Notes: generated by a model not told the origin, from the letters alone. A DNA stretch of 39,339 bases from an uncultured Prevotella sp. (GCA_905372445.1 CAJPPF010000005.1:1-39339); one strand, 5' to 3'. Shown: positions 23,599-32,897, counted from the stretch's first letter. A program made the numbers and translations.

Positions 23599-25539
23599 AT
23601 GGTATCAATAGACAATTTATCTGTAGAATTTTCTGCCATTCCGCTTTTCGAAGATGTGAGTTTTGTCATCAACGACCGTGACCGTATTGCATTGGTAGGA
23701 AAGAATGGAGCAGGCAAGTCTACAATGCTCAAAATATTATGTGGCATCCAACATGCCACATCAGGTACAGTTTCTGTACCTAATGACATCACTATCGGCT
23801 ATCTTCCTCAGGTTATGAAACTGCAAGATGATACGACCGTTGCGGAAGAAGCTTATAAGGCTTTCTCTGACATTGCCGACATTGAGGCGAAGGTCAAGAG
23901 GCTTGAAAAGGCACTTGGCGAGCGTACCGACTATGACAGTGACGAGTATATGCTTCTTGTTGATAAGTTCACTGCCGCCCATGACCGTTATATGATGATG
24001 GGAGCAGACAACAAAGAGGCGGAGATGGAGCGCACGCTTGTGGGTTTGGGCTTTGCTCGTTCGGATTTCAACCGTCCTACGTGCGAGTTTTCCGGGGGCT
24101 GGCGCATGAGAATAGAACTCGCAAAGATTCTGTTGCGTAAGCCTGATGTGCTGTTGCTCGATGAGCCTACCAATCATCTGGATATAGAGAGTATACAATG
24201 GCTTGAGCAGTTTCTTATTCAGAGTGCAAAGGCAGTAGTGCTTGTCAGCCATGACCGTGCGTTTATAAATAACGTCACTAACCGCACGCTTGAGATAAGT
24301 TGCCGTAAGGTAATCGACTATAAGGTAAAGTACGATGAGTATGTTAAACTCCGTGTGGAGCGTCGTGAACAACAGATGCGGGCATACGAAAACCAGCAGA
24401 AAGAGATTGCTGACACCAAAGCCTTCATAGAACGATTCCGTTATCAGGCTACGAAGGCGGTACAGGTGCAGCAGAGAATACGTCAGTTGGAAAAGATAGT
24501 TCCTGTCGAGATTGATGAGATTGACACATCCGCCCTTCGCCTGAAGTTCCCGCCATGTCTGCGTTCAGGAGATTATCCCATCATCTGCGAGGATGTGGAG
24601 AAAAGCTATGGCGAGCATAACGTGTTCCACGATGTCAACTTTATCATCAAGCGAGGCGAGAAGGTAGCCTTTGTCGGTAAGAACGGCGAAGGGAAATCAA
24701 CACTTATAAAGTGCATTATGAACGAGATCCCGTACAATGGAAAGCTAAAGTTAGGGCACAACGTTCAGGTGGGTTACTTCGCTCAGAATCAGGCACAGCT
24801 GCTTGACGAAAGACTTACTGTGTTCCAGACAATAGATAATGTTGCCACGGGTGATGTGCGGTTGAGAATCAATGATATCCTCGGAGCATTTATGTTCGGT
24901 GGTGAAGCTTCTGAAAAAAGCGTAAAGGTGCTTAGTGGTGGCGAGCGAAGTCGACTGGCAATGATCAAACTTTTGCTTGAACCTGTTAACCTCTTAATCC
25001 TCGATGAGCCGACAAACCACCTCGATATGCAGTCGAAAGATGTGCTGAAAGAGGCTATACGCGCCTTTGACGGCACAGCAATCATAGTCAGCCACGACCG
25101 AGAATTTCTTGATGGACTTGTAGATAAGGTCTATGAATTTGGAGGAGGACGCATTCGCGAACACCTTGGAGGTATCTACGCATTCCTCGAACACCATAAG
25201 ATTGAGACACTCGAGATGCTCAATGCACCGACAGTACAGCAAAAGGCAGAGCCTAAACCTGTGAAACAGTCAGCATCAGCGCTCGAATATGCAGAGCGCA
25301 AAGAGGTGCAGAAAAAAATTACGCGCCTTGAGAAATCCGTAAAGCAGAGTGAAGAGAAGATAGAGAAATGGGAGGCACGCATACATGAACTTGACACGAT
25401 CCTGTCTGATTCTGCCAATGCTTCTGATATGGATATAATCAATGAATACACTGATATCCGCCGACTGCTCGATGACGAGGAGCTACGATGGACGTCGCTA
25501 TGTATGGAATTGGAAGAAGAAAATTGCAAACTAAAATAA
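23599..25539 (+). CDS. ABC-F family ATPase (duplicated ABC domains)
   Basis: This 646-aa soluble protein has two ATP-binding cassettes and no membrane segment. Cassette 1 has VGKNGAGKSTMLKIL, EFSGGWRMRIELA and LLLDEPTNHLD. Cassette 2 has VGKNGEGKSTLIKC, LSGGERSRLAMIK and LILDEPTNHLD. The inter-domain linker is charged, and a C-terminal coiled coil covers about 565-646. This is the Uup/YdiF-like branch of ABC-F, ribosome-associated translation factors; no antibiotic resistance role is implied. ATG 23599 fits the family start (MVSIDNLSVEF), even though the predicted 5' UTR is almost absent. Confidence 0.93.
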   Translation: MVSIDNLSVEFSAIPLFEDVSFVINDRDRIALVGKNGAGKSTMLKILCGIQHATSGTVSVPNDITIGYLPQVMKLQDDTTVAEEAYKAFSDIADIEAKVKRLEKALGERTDYDSDEYMLLVDKFTAAHDRYMMMGADNKEAEMERTLVGLGFARSDFNRPTCEFSGGWRMRIELAKILLRKPDVLLLDEPTNHLDIESIQWLEQFLIQSAKAVVLVSHDRAFINNVTNRTLEISCRKVIDYKVKYDEYVKLRVERREQQMRAYENQQKEIADTKAFIERFRYQATKAVQVQQRIRQLEKIVPVEIDEIDTSALRLKFPPCLRSGDYPIICEDVEKSYGEHNVFHDVNFIIKRGEKVAFVGKNGEGKSTLIKCIMNEIPYNGKLKLGHNVQVGYFAQNQAQLLDERLTVFQTIDNVATGDVRLRINDILGAFMFGGEASEKSVKVLSGGERSRLAMIKLLLEPVNLLILDEPTNHLDMQSKDVLKEAIRAFDGTAIIVSHDREFLDGLVDKVYEFGGGRIREHLGGIYAFLEHHKIETLEMLNAPTVQQKAEPKPVKQSASALEYAERKEVQKKITRLEKSVKQSEEKIEKWEARIHELDTILSDSANASDMDIINEYTDIRRLLDDEELRWTSLCMELEEENCKLK

Positions 25540-25544
25540 CAGTT

Positions 25545-27575
25545 ATGAAAAAACAGATTATTACTATGGCTTTAATGGCTATGACAATGATGCCTGCAAT
25601 GGCGCAGAACAAGTCTGGACTGCCTACCCAGAACTGGGATAAGAGCGTCCGTGCACAGGATGATTTCTATCAGTATGCTTGCGGAGGATGGATGAAGAAC
25701 AATCCTCTTCCTGCCGCTTATTCGCGATTCGGTTCTTTTGATCGGCTGTCGCTTGACAACAATAAGCGCATCAATTCCATACTTACAGAACTTCAGAAAG
25801 GCAAGTATACAAAGGGAACTCTTGAGCAGAAGATAAGCGACCTTTATAAACTCGCAATGGACTCTGTGCGTCGCAATGCAGAAGGTGTAAAGCCTGTCCT
25901 CCCTTATCTCGTTGAGATGGAGGCTTGTTGCGACAAGTCTTCACTGCAGGCTCTGCAACTGAAATATGCTCCTTTCGGTTTTGGTCTGCCTTTTGGTGCC
26001 GGTTTCGGTGCTGACGAGAAAGATTCAAAAAACAATATCATGAATGTATATCAGGGTGGTTTGACACTTGGTCAGAAGGAATACTACATTGACAACGACG
26101 ATGCAACGACAAAGATCCGCGAAGAGTACAAGAAATACGTAGTCCGTATGTTCCGGCTTTTCGGCTTCTCATGGGGCGAGGCAACTGCAAAGATGGAGGC
26201 TATCATGCGCATCGAGACTCAGTATGCTATTGCTTCAAAGAGCAAAACCGAACTTCGTGATGTAGAAAAGAATTACAACAAGATGTCACTCTCTGATTTC
26301 GAGAAAAATTATCCTAACCTTCGATTCACACAGATTGAGAATGCAGAAGGCGTGAAAACAGAGTACATACAGAATCTCGTCGTTGGTCAGCCGGAGTTTC
26401 TGGCTGCTGCTGATAAGGTCGTTGCGATGATGACAGCCGATGAACTGCGTGCCGTAATGGAGTGGGATGTCATTAATGGTTCTACTTCTTTGTTGAGCGA
26501 TGAGGTTGCATCTGTTGCTTTCGATTTCTATGGAAAGATAATTAGTGGTCGCAAACAGGACTACGAGCGTTGGAAGAAAGCGACTTCTATGGTTGAGAGC
26601 GTACTCGGTCAGGCGCTTGGTAAGATGTATTGCGAGCGTTATTTCCCAGAGTCAAGCAAGACAAGGATGAAGACTCTCGTTGCAAATCTGCAGACATCAC
26701 TCGGCGAACGCATCATGGCTCAGGAGTGGATGAGTGAAGACACAAAGAAAGCCGCACTTGATAAACTGTCTACTTTCTACGTAAAGATCGGATATCCTGA
26801 TAAATGGAAGGATATGAGCGGCCTGCAGATAGATCCTGCAAAGTCTCTTTATGAGAATATCATTGCAGCCCGTCTGTTCCGCCATCAACAGCGTATAGAA
26901 GAGACAGCCGGTAAGCCTGTTGATCGTGATGAGTGGCACATGACCCCTCAGACGGTGAATGCATATTACAACCCAACCACCAACGAGATCTGTTTCCCTG
27001 CCGGTATTCTGCAGAAGCCATTCTTCGACCCACAGGCTGACGATGCTTTCAACTATGGTGCTATTGGAGTTGTTATCGGACATGAGATGACTCACGGTTT
27101 TGACGACCAAGGTTCACACTACGACAAGGACGGAAATATGTCTGAATGGTGGAAGGCTGAAGATGTCAAGAACTTCAAAGATATAACCAGTGAGTATGCC
27201 AACTGGTTCTCACGCATAAAGGTTCTGCCTGACCTGAACGCTAACGGTAAGATGACACTTGGCGAGAACCTTGCCGACCACGGCGGTCTGGAAGTATCTT
27301 ACAATGCTTATAAGAACGCTACAAAGAATGCTCCGTTGAAGATCATCGACGGTCATACAGGCGATCAGCGCTTCTTCCTTGCCTATGCCGGCGTATGGGG
27401 TCAGAACATCACCGAGGCTGAAATCCGCAACCGTACCCGTTCAGACGTTCATGCACTGGGCAAGTGGCGTGTCAACGGAGCACTGCCTCATATCAATGCC
27501 TGGTATGAAGCGTTTGGTGTAAAGGAGGGCGACAAGTTGTTCATTCCTGTATCAGAGCGCCTCAAACTCTGGTAA
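25545..27575 (+). CDS. M13 family zinc metallopeptidase (neprilysin-like)
   Basis: The 676-aa protein starts at ATG 25545 (MKKQIITMALMAM), 5 bp after the ABC-F stop. The signal peptide ends after AMAQ, so it is exported to the periplasm or surface. The PepO/neprilysin architecture is complete. The N-terminal M13 domain contains DDFYQYACGGWMKNNP. The zinc site is HEMTH (His513, Glu514, His517) in VVIGHEMTHGFDDQG, with the third ligand Glu574 in GENLADHGG and the NPTTNEICFPAGIL substrate-binding strand. It cleaves peptides, probably for nutrition or peptide turnover. Confidence 0.94.
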   Translation: MKKQIITMALMAMTMMPAMAQNKSGLPTQNWDKSVRAQDDFYQYACGGWMKNNPLPAAYSRFGSFDRLSLDNNKRINSILTELQKGKYTKGTLEQKISDLYKLAMDSVRRNAEGVKPVLPYLVEMEACCDKSSLQALQLKYAPFGFGLPFGAGFGADEKDSKNNIMNVYQGGLTLGQKEYYIDNDDATTKIREEYKKYVVRMFRLFGFSWGEATAKMEAIMRIETQYAIASKSKTELRDVEKNYNKMSLSDFEKNYPNLRFTQIENAEGVKTEYIQNLVVGQPEFLAAADKVVAMMTADELRAVMEWDVINGSTSLLSDEVASVAFDFYGKIISGRKQDYERWKKATSMVESVLGQALGKMYCERYFPESSKTRMKTLVANLQTSLGERIMAQEWMSEDTKKAALDKLSTFYVKIGYPDKWKDMSGLQIDPAKSLYENIIAARLFRHQQRIEETAGKPVDRDEWHMTPQTVNAYYNPTTNEICFPAGILQKPFFDPQADDAFNYGAIGVVIGHEMTHGFDDQGSHYDKDGNMSEWWKAEDVKNFKDITSEYANWFSRIKVLPDLNANGKMTLGENLADHGGLEVSYNAYKNATKNAPLKIIDGHTGDQRFFLAYAGVWGQNITEAEIRNRTRSDVHALGKWRVNGALPHINAWYEAFGVKEGDKLFIPVSERLKLW

Positions 27576-27621
27576 TACATACGCAAAAAGAATAACCAAC
27601 CATTAGTATAATAACGTAATA

Positions 27622-28539
27622 ATGCCGTTAAGACTTCCTGATAGATTACCTGCAATAGAGTTGCTTAAGAAAGAGAATATCTTCGTGATGGACCGTACTC
27701 GTGCCCATCATCAGGATATTCGCCCGCTCAAGATAGTCATACTCAATCTTATGCCTATAAAGATTACGACAGAGACAGACCTTGTGCGAATACTTTCAAA
27801 TACGCCTCTTCAGTTGGACATCACATTCATGAAACTGAAATCGCACACTCCGAAGAACACTCCTATAGAGCACATGATGATGTTCTACAAGGATTTTGAG
27901 GCGCTGAAAACCTCTAATTTCGACGGAATGATTATCACAGGAGCACCTCTTGAGATGATTGACTATCAGGAAGTCACTTTCTGGGACGAGATAGTTGATA
28001 TCTTCGAGTGGGCAAAAAAACATGTCACCAGTACGTTATATATCTGCTGGGCGGCTCAGGCTGGATTATTCTATCATCATGGCGTGCCTAAATATCCGCT
28101 GCCAGTGAAGAAATTCGGCATCTTTCCCCAATATCCTTTAAAGCCTTACGAACCTATATTCCGCGGTTTCGACGATGTCTTTATGATGCCTCATAGTCGT
28201 CATACAGAGATTCGTCGTGAGGACATTGATGACAATCCCGACCTTGTAGCACTTGCCGACTCGCAAGATTCCGGTCTCAGCATCATCATGGCGCGTGGTG
28301 GCAGGGAGTTCTTTGTCACGGGACATCTGGAATATTCGCCAAATACTCTCGACACCGAGTATCGTCGCGATTTAGGGAAACGCGATGATGTGGCAATGCC
28401 GGTCAACTATTACAAGGACGACGACCCGTCAAAGCCACCTATGTGTACATGGCGTTCTGCCGCTGATTTGTTCTACAATAACTGGATCAACTATTACGTC
28501 TACCAGCAGACACCATTTAATATTAAAGAGATAAAGTAA
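27622..28539 (+). CDS. metA: homoserine O-acetyltransferase of the MetA family
   Basis: The 305-aa protein activates homoserine for methionine synthesis. The catalytic Cys142 (YICWAAQAG), His235 and Glu237 (TGHLEYS) fall at the same numbers as in E. coli MetA, showing an ungapped match to the family. Residue 111 is Glu (TGAPLEMID), where the succinyl-specific E. coli enzyme has Gly. Glu111 is the determinant of acetyl-CoA use in Bacillus-type MetA, so the enzyme is probably an acetyltransferase although often labelled succinyltransferase. It lies 46 bp after the M13 gene and 10 bp before the U32 gene. No SAM riboswitch is seen upstream. Confidence 0.92.
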   Translation: MPLRLPDRLPAIELLKKENIFVMDRTRAHHQDIRPLKIVILNLMPIKITTETDLVRILSNTPLQLDITFMKLKSHTPKNTPIEHMMMFYKDFEALKTSNFDGMIITGAPLEMIDYQEVTFWDEIVDIFEWAKKHVTSTLYICWAAQAGLFYHHGVPKYPLPVKKFGIFPQYPLKPYEPIFRGFDDVFMMPHSRHTEIRREDIDDNPDLVALADSQDSGLSIIMARGGREFFVTGHLEYSPNTLDTEYRRDLGKRDDVAMPVNYYKDDDPSKPPMCTWRSAADLFYNNWINYYVYQQTPFNIKEIK

Positions 28540-28549
28540 GTCACGTCAC

Positions 28550-30412
28550 ATGAGAAAACTTGAACTTCTGGCTCCAGCCAAGAACCTTGAATGTGGTAAA
28601 GCCGCGATAGATTGTGGTGCAGATGCAGTATATATCGGAGCCCCGAAGTTCGGAGCCCGTCAGGCTGCCGGCAATTCACTCGATGATATCAGTGAGCTAA
28701 CGGCTTATGCCCATCAGTTTGGAGTGAAGGTTTTTGTGACGCTTAATACCATTATCTACAACGACGAGCTTGACGAGTGTAAGTCACTGCTGACTGATGT
28801 TATAAAAATCGGTGTAGATGCCATTCTTGTTCAAGACATGGCACTTGTCGATTATATGCACGAATTGGGTAGAACATCAGGGATAAAGACCCTTCTGCAC
28901 GCTTCCACGCAGACCGACAACCGCAACAAAGAGAAGGTCGGATATCTTCGTTCTTTGGGTTTTTCACGTGTGGTGCTTGCCCGCGAGCTGTCACTTGACG
29001 AGATTCGCGATATTCATGAGGCTTATCCTGACATGGAACTCGAAGCATTCGTACACGGTGCGCTATGTGTGAGCTACAGTGGTGCGTGCAATGTTTCGGA
29101 GTATTGCTTCGGACGCAGCGCCAACAGAGGCGAGTGTGCTCATTTCTGCAGAATGAAATTCGATCTTATTGACGCTGACGGAAATGAGATAGAGCATCAG
29201 CGTTATCTCTTGTCGCTAAAGGATATGTGCCAGATTGACCGTCTTGAGCAGATGGCTGACGCAGGTGTCGTGTCGTTCAAGATAGAGGGACGACTCAAAG
29301 ACATCGCTTATGTTAAGAATGTCGTTGCCGCTTATAGTCAACGACTTGATGAGCTATGTCAGAAACGCCCTACGGATTACTGTCGTGTTTCCTTAGGAAA
29401 AAGTTTCCCCGCATTTACGCCCGACCTTGCCAAGACTTTCAACCGTGGCTATACGCATTACTTTCTCGACGGACGGACCCATGACATATTCTCGCCCGAC
29501 ACGCCTAAAGCAATGGGTGAGTTCGTTGGAAAAGTGAAGGAAATACGTGGTCGTTCGTTCACTGTGGCTGGCGTGGCAAGCTTCGCCAATGGCGACGGAC
29601 TGTGTTTCATAAATGCAAAGAAAGAATTAGAAGGATTCCGTGTGAATAGAGTGGAGGGCAACCGTCTCTTTCCGCTGACAATGCCCGAAGGACTTCGGCA
29701 CGGCATTTCATTGTATCGAAACAATGATGTTGCCTTCGACAAGGAACTGGCACGGCAGGGTACAGAGCGCCGTATTCCTATACGACTTACATTCGCAAAG
29801 ACCACGGACGGGTTTGTTCTGTCAGCTGCTGGGAATGGTATAGAGACGGCAAAAGCAACCGCCGTATTCGAACATCAGAAAGCTCAACGTTCTCAACGCG
29901 ACAATATCATACGCCAGTTGTCGAAATGGGGTGATTCGATCTTTGAGATAGAAGGTCTTGACATCGAAGACTCCGCCGACGAATGTTTCATTCCTTCGAG
30001 CGTGCTTTCTTCGCTCCGTCAGGAGCTCGCCGCTGCGATACGTTTGTCGGTGCCTGCAAAGGAAACGGTGGGCGTGATGGTTGCAAGTGAAAAGCCAACC
30101 GGCATAACCGCAGCAAAATACAGTTTCGACTTCAAGAATATTTCCAACAGCGCATCACGTCGCTTCTATGAGCAACGTGGCGATGCACCTTTGCTCACAG
30201 CCCTCGAGGTGGATAGAAAGAATTTCAACCTACCTCTGATGCAGTGTCGCCACTGCCTTCGCTTCTCGTCAGGCTACTGCGTGAAGCATGGTGGACGCAA
30301 ACCTGAATGGAAAGAGCCTCTCTCGCTTCGTCTTGGCGACGGCAGGGTATTTCCTCTGGAGTTTGATTGTAAGAATTGCCAGATGAATGTCTTGGCAGAA
30401 GTCAGAAAGTAG
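28550..30412 (+). CDS. U32 family peptidase-like protein (RNA hydroxylation type)
   Basis: The 620-aa protein has the N-terminal U32 barrel (LLAPAKNLECGKAAIDCGADAVYIG, HASTQTDN) and the family cysteine cluster in EAFVHGALCVSYSGACNVSEYC...GECAHFC, followed by LLSLKDMCQID and VSFKIEGRLKD. The C-terminal half ends in another Cys-rich segment (CRHCLRFSSGYCVKHGG and CKNCQM), suggesting a metal or Fe-S site. Homologues in E. coli (TrhP, RlhA) act in tRNA or 23S rRNA hydroxylation rather than proteolysis. The length is nearer RlhA, but I cannot choose between them. Confidence 0.88.
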   Translation: MRKLELLAPAKNLECGKAAIDCGADAVYIGAPKFGARQAAGNSLDDISELTAYAHQFGVKVFVTLNTIIYNDELDECKSLLTDVIKIGVDAILVQDMALVDYMHELGRTSGIKTLLHASTQTDNRNKEKVGYLRSLGFSRVVLARELSLDEIRDIHEAYPDMELEAFVHGALCVSYSGACNVSEYCFGRSANRGECAHFCRMKFDLIDADGNEIEHQRYLLSLKDMCQIDRLEQMADAGVVSFKIEGRLKDIAYVKNVVAAYSQRLDELCQKRPTDYCRVSLGKSFPAFTPDLAKTFNRGYTHYFLDGRTHDIFSPDTPKAMGEFVGKVKEIRGRSFTVAGVASFANGDGLCFINAKKELEGFRVNRVEGNRLFPLTMPEGLRHGISLYRNNDVAFDKELARQGTERRIPIRLTFAKTTDGFVLSAAGNGIETAKATAVFEHQKAQRSQRDNIIRQLSKWGDSIFEIEGLDIEDSADECFIPSSVLSSLRQELAAAIRLSVPAKETVGVMVASEKPTGITAAKYSFDFKNISNSASRRFYEQRGDAPLLTALEVDRKNFNLPLMQCRHCLRFSSGYCVKHGGRKPEWKEPLSLRLGDGRVFPLEFDCKNCQMNVLAEVRK

Positions 30413-30438
30413 CAACGTCAAATTTACACCTTATTAAT

Positions 30439-31431
30439 ATGAAGCGTCTTGTCTGGATAGTTTGTTCAATGGTGCTTGTCTTCGTGCTTGCCGGCTGTTA
30501 TGGCAAGCCTACAGCCAAGCAGGGAGCATCAGTTGACTACACTGAGCATCAGTTGGACTCGCTGGCTTTTCAGACCACACATCATTACACAAACAATTAT
30601 AACTTCGTCGTCAGTGCCGACTCTCTTGAACTGTTGAGCCAGCAACCGGAGGAGATGCTGAACGATATGATGGTCGACACGTTTGCATTGAAGAAGCATA
30701 GCCGTGTTGTTGTGGCTGACATTCGTATTATCCCTACCGACAGCATCGATTCTGTTTGGATTCAACTGGCAAAAGATCAGGAGACATTCGGCTGGATACA
30801 CGAATCGGAGATGCTCAAGAAAGTAGTGCCCGACGACCCGATATCACAGTTTATCATGATTTTCTCCGATGTACATCTGATCATCTTCCTTATATTCTTC
30901 ATACTCATTCTTTCGGTTTATATCATACGAAAGATAGGTCGTGAACGAGTGCCAATGGTGCATTTCAATGACATTGACACCTTCTATCCGGCACTGTTGT
31001 GCATCACCGTGGCATGCTCCGCTACCTTGTATGCCACCATTCAGCATTTCGAACCTGATATGTGGCGTCATTTCTATTATCATCCCACACTTAATCCATT
31101 CTCCGTTCCGCTGATATTAAGCCTGTTTCTCAGTTCTGTTTGGGCGGTTGTGCTTATCGGAATAGCTGCAGTTGACGGCGTACGGCAGAGTCTGCCCTGG
31201 GAAGAAGCGATATTGTATCTTGGCGGAACAGGAGCTGTATGCGCGCTAAACTACGTGCTGTTCTCCATTACTACGCTTTATTATGTGGGCTATGTCCTGC
31301 TTGTGGTGTATATAGTATTTGCCGTCCGCCAGTTTATCAGACATAGCTTCACACATTATCAATGTGGCAAATGCGGTAAACTGCTGAGACGTAAAGGACG
31401 TTGTCCGCATTGCGGGACAATGAACTATTAG
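30439..31431 (+). CDS. lipoprotein-like membrane protein with C-terminal zinc ribbon
   Basis: The 330-aa protein starts at ATG 30439; longer in-frame starts overlap the U32 gene. A lipobox VLAGC follows a signal helix. About 120 residues of soluble domain come next, with an SH3-like feel near VWIQLAKDQETFGWIHESEM. Then four to five membrane helices cover about 140-305, and a C-terminal zinc ribbon (CGKCGKLLRRKGRCPHCG) closes it. Topology would place the ribbon at the cytoplasmic end if the number of spans is odd. I know no specific function. It is the last gene of the run that begins with the ABC-F gene. Confidence 0.75.
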   Translation: MKRLVWIVCSMVLVFVLAGCYGKPTAKQGASVDYTEHQLDSLAFQTTHHYTNNYNFVVSADSLELLSQQPEEMLNDMMVDTFALKKHSRVVVADIRIIPTDSIDSVWIQLAKDQETFGWIHESEMLKKVVPDDPISQFIMIFSDVHLIIFLIFFILILSVYIIRKIGRERVPMVHFNDIDTFYPALLCITVACSATLYATIQHFEPDMWRHFYYHPTLNPFSVPLILSLFLSSVWAVVLIGIAAVDGVRQSLPWEEAILYLGGTGAVCALNYVLFSITTLYYVGYVLLVVYIVFAVRQFIRHSFTHYQCGKCGKLLRRKGRCPHCGTMNY

Positions 31432-31604
31432 TCATGGTAGTTGGTCCCTACGCAACATGGCACTGTCGCGATGCTTCATTATGAGTCTTTTGCAGAGGAT
31501 AAAATGTAAATTATATTTCCTTGAATAAGCATATATCCATCGCAGTAAAACAGCCCCTTTTTGAGCGTTTCTATGTATGCTGAAACACATTGTTATGGAA
31601 TGAA

Positions 31605-31692
31605 TTTCAAGAAGCGCCGTTTCTTGACTCAAGAACCGCCCTTTCTTGCCCCTAAAACCGCCGTTTTTAGCGCCAAGAAACGGCGGTTTTAT
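31605..31692. repeat. array 4 of 22-bp palindromic repeat (4 units, inverted)
   Basis: Units of 22 bp start at 31605, 31627, 31649 and 31671. The array is the reverse-complement counterpart of array 3, starting with the TTTCAAGAAGCGCCGTTTCT variant. The flanking GGAATGAA, reverse complement TTCATTCC, is shared with array 3. Confidence 0.88.
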
Positions 31693-31888
31693 AACGTCCT
31701 GATTACCAAATGGTTATAGATGAAGAATGATTCTTTCGGCAGTCTGCGTCGTTGTTTGTGTTTGATTCTGCAGTTTTGTAAAATAAAAATATACTTATTC
31801 TCGATAGGCATAAGCAGTTTTTTTCGGTCGTAACAGCCTTTCTGTGCTCCGTAAAAACATGTACGTATGGAAATTTGCCTCTTTGAAA

Positions 31889-31920
31889 TTTGCTCATATC
31901 GTCTATTTGTAGTACCTTTG
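31889..31920 (+). promoter_or_regulatory. promoter of the nucleotidyltransferase gene
   Basis: TTTG at 31889-31892, a 20-bp spacer and TACCTTTG at 31913-31920, a full consensus. The start of transcription is predicted near 31926. Confidence 0.75.
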
Positions 31921-31961
31921 TCGAGGAAATGGAAAACAACAGTAATAAAAACGCAGATATT

Positions 31962-32876
31962 ATGAAACCAACATTGTTTCTCCTTGCTGCAGGTATGGGA
32001 AGCCGTTATGGCGGTTTGAAGCAGCTTGACACACTTGGACCTCATGGCGAGGCTATCATGGACTATAGTATATACGATGCTATCCAGGCAGGATTCGGTA
32101 AGATAGTATGGGTAATACGCAGAGATTTCGAAGAGCAGTTCCGTACTCAGATTCTTGCAAAATACGAGGGACATGTGCCATGCGAACTTTGTTTTCAAAG
32201 TATCGATGCCCTGCCGGAAGGTTTTACTGTACCGGAAGGTCGTGAGAAACCTTGGGGCACGAACCATGCCGTTCTTATGGGCAAGGACTGCATTAAAGAG
32301 CCATTCGCTGTTCTAAACTGCGACGATTTCTATGATCGTGATGCTTTCAAGGTGATGGGCAAGTATCTCAGCGAGCTGCCGGAGGGTTCAAAGGGCAAGT
32401 ATGCTATGGTAGGATTCCGTGTGGACAATACGCTCTCGGAGAGCGGTACTGTAAGCCGTGGCGTATGCGAGAATGACGAGAAGACACATTTACTTACTTC
32501 TATTGTAGAGCGCACGAAGATAGAACGCCGCGATGGCGTTGTTCAGTATCTCGACGAAGACGGCAAGTGGGTGAGCATACCTGACACAACACCGGTATCA
32601 ATGAACTTCTGGGGGTTCACACCTGATTATTTCGATTACTCAGAGGCTTACTTCAAAGCGTTCCTGTCCGATCCTAAGAATCAGGCAAACCTTAAGTCAG
32701 AGTTCTTCATTCCTCTCATGGTCGACCACTTAATCAAAACAGGTGAGGCTACATGTGAAGTTCTTGACACAACCTCAAAATGGTTTGGAGTGACTTATCC
32801 GGAAGATCGTCCTGAAGTAGTTGCAAAGCTTGCAAAGCTACACGAAGACGGACAATATCCGGAGAAGATGTTCTAA
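31962..32876 (+). CDS. sugar nucleotidyltransferase family protein
   Basis: The 304-aa protein starts at ATG 31962 (MKPTLFLLAAGMGSRYGGLKQ). The earlier in-frame ATG at 31929 would lie about 3 nt from the predicted transcription start. The N-terminal nucleotidyltransferase motif LAAGMGSRYGGLKQ, a central FAVLNCDDFYDRDAF with metal-binding Asp residues, and a downstream SMNFWGFTPDYF region place it with GT-A fold NTP-sugar transferases. The exact sugar and nucleotide are not clear. The nrnA gene begins 21 bp downstream. Confidence 0.85.
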   Translation: MKPTLFLLAAGMGSRYGGLKQLDTLGPHGEAIMDYSIYDAIQAGFGKIVWVIRRDFEEQFRTQILAKYEGHVPCELCFQSIDALPEGFTVPEGREKPWGTNHAVLMGKDCIKEPFAVLNCDDFYDRDAFKVMGKYLSELPEGSKGKYAMVGFRVDNTLSESGTVSRGVCENDEKTHLLTSIVERTKIERRDGVVQYLDEDGKWVSIPDTTPVSMNFWGFTPDYFDYSEAYFKAFLSDPKNQANLKSEFFIPLMVDHLIKTGEATCEVLDTTSKWFGVTYPEDRPEVVAKLAKLHEDGQYPEKMF

Positions 32877-32897
32877 AACATAACCTTCAGTCTATAT

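Larger units (their letters stand above)
31432..31961 (+). other. intergenic region before the nucleotidyltransferase gene
   Basis: These 530 bp contain no supported gene. They hold palindromic array 4 (31605-31692) and a consensus promoter (31889-31920). Minus-strand frames here run through the array or into the next gene and look non-coding. Confidence 0.6.

Noticed and set aside
27576..27621. SAM riboswitch before metA
   Set aside because: Only 46 AT-rich bases separate metA from the M13 gene, too short for a riboswitch.
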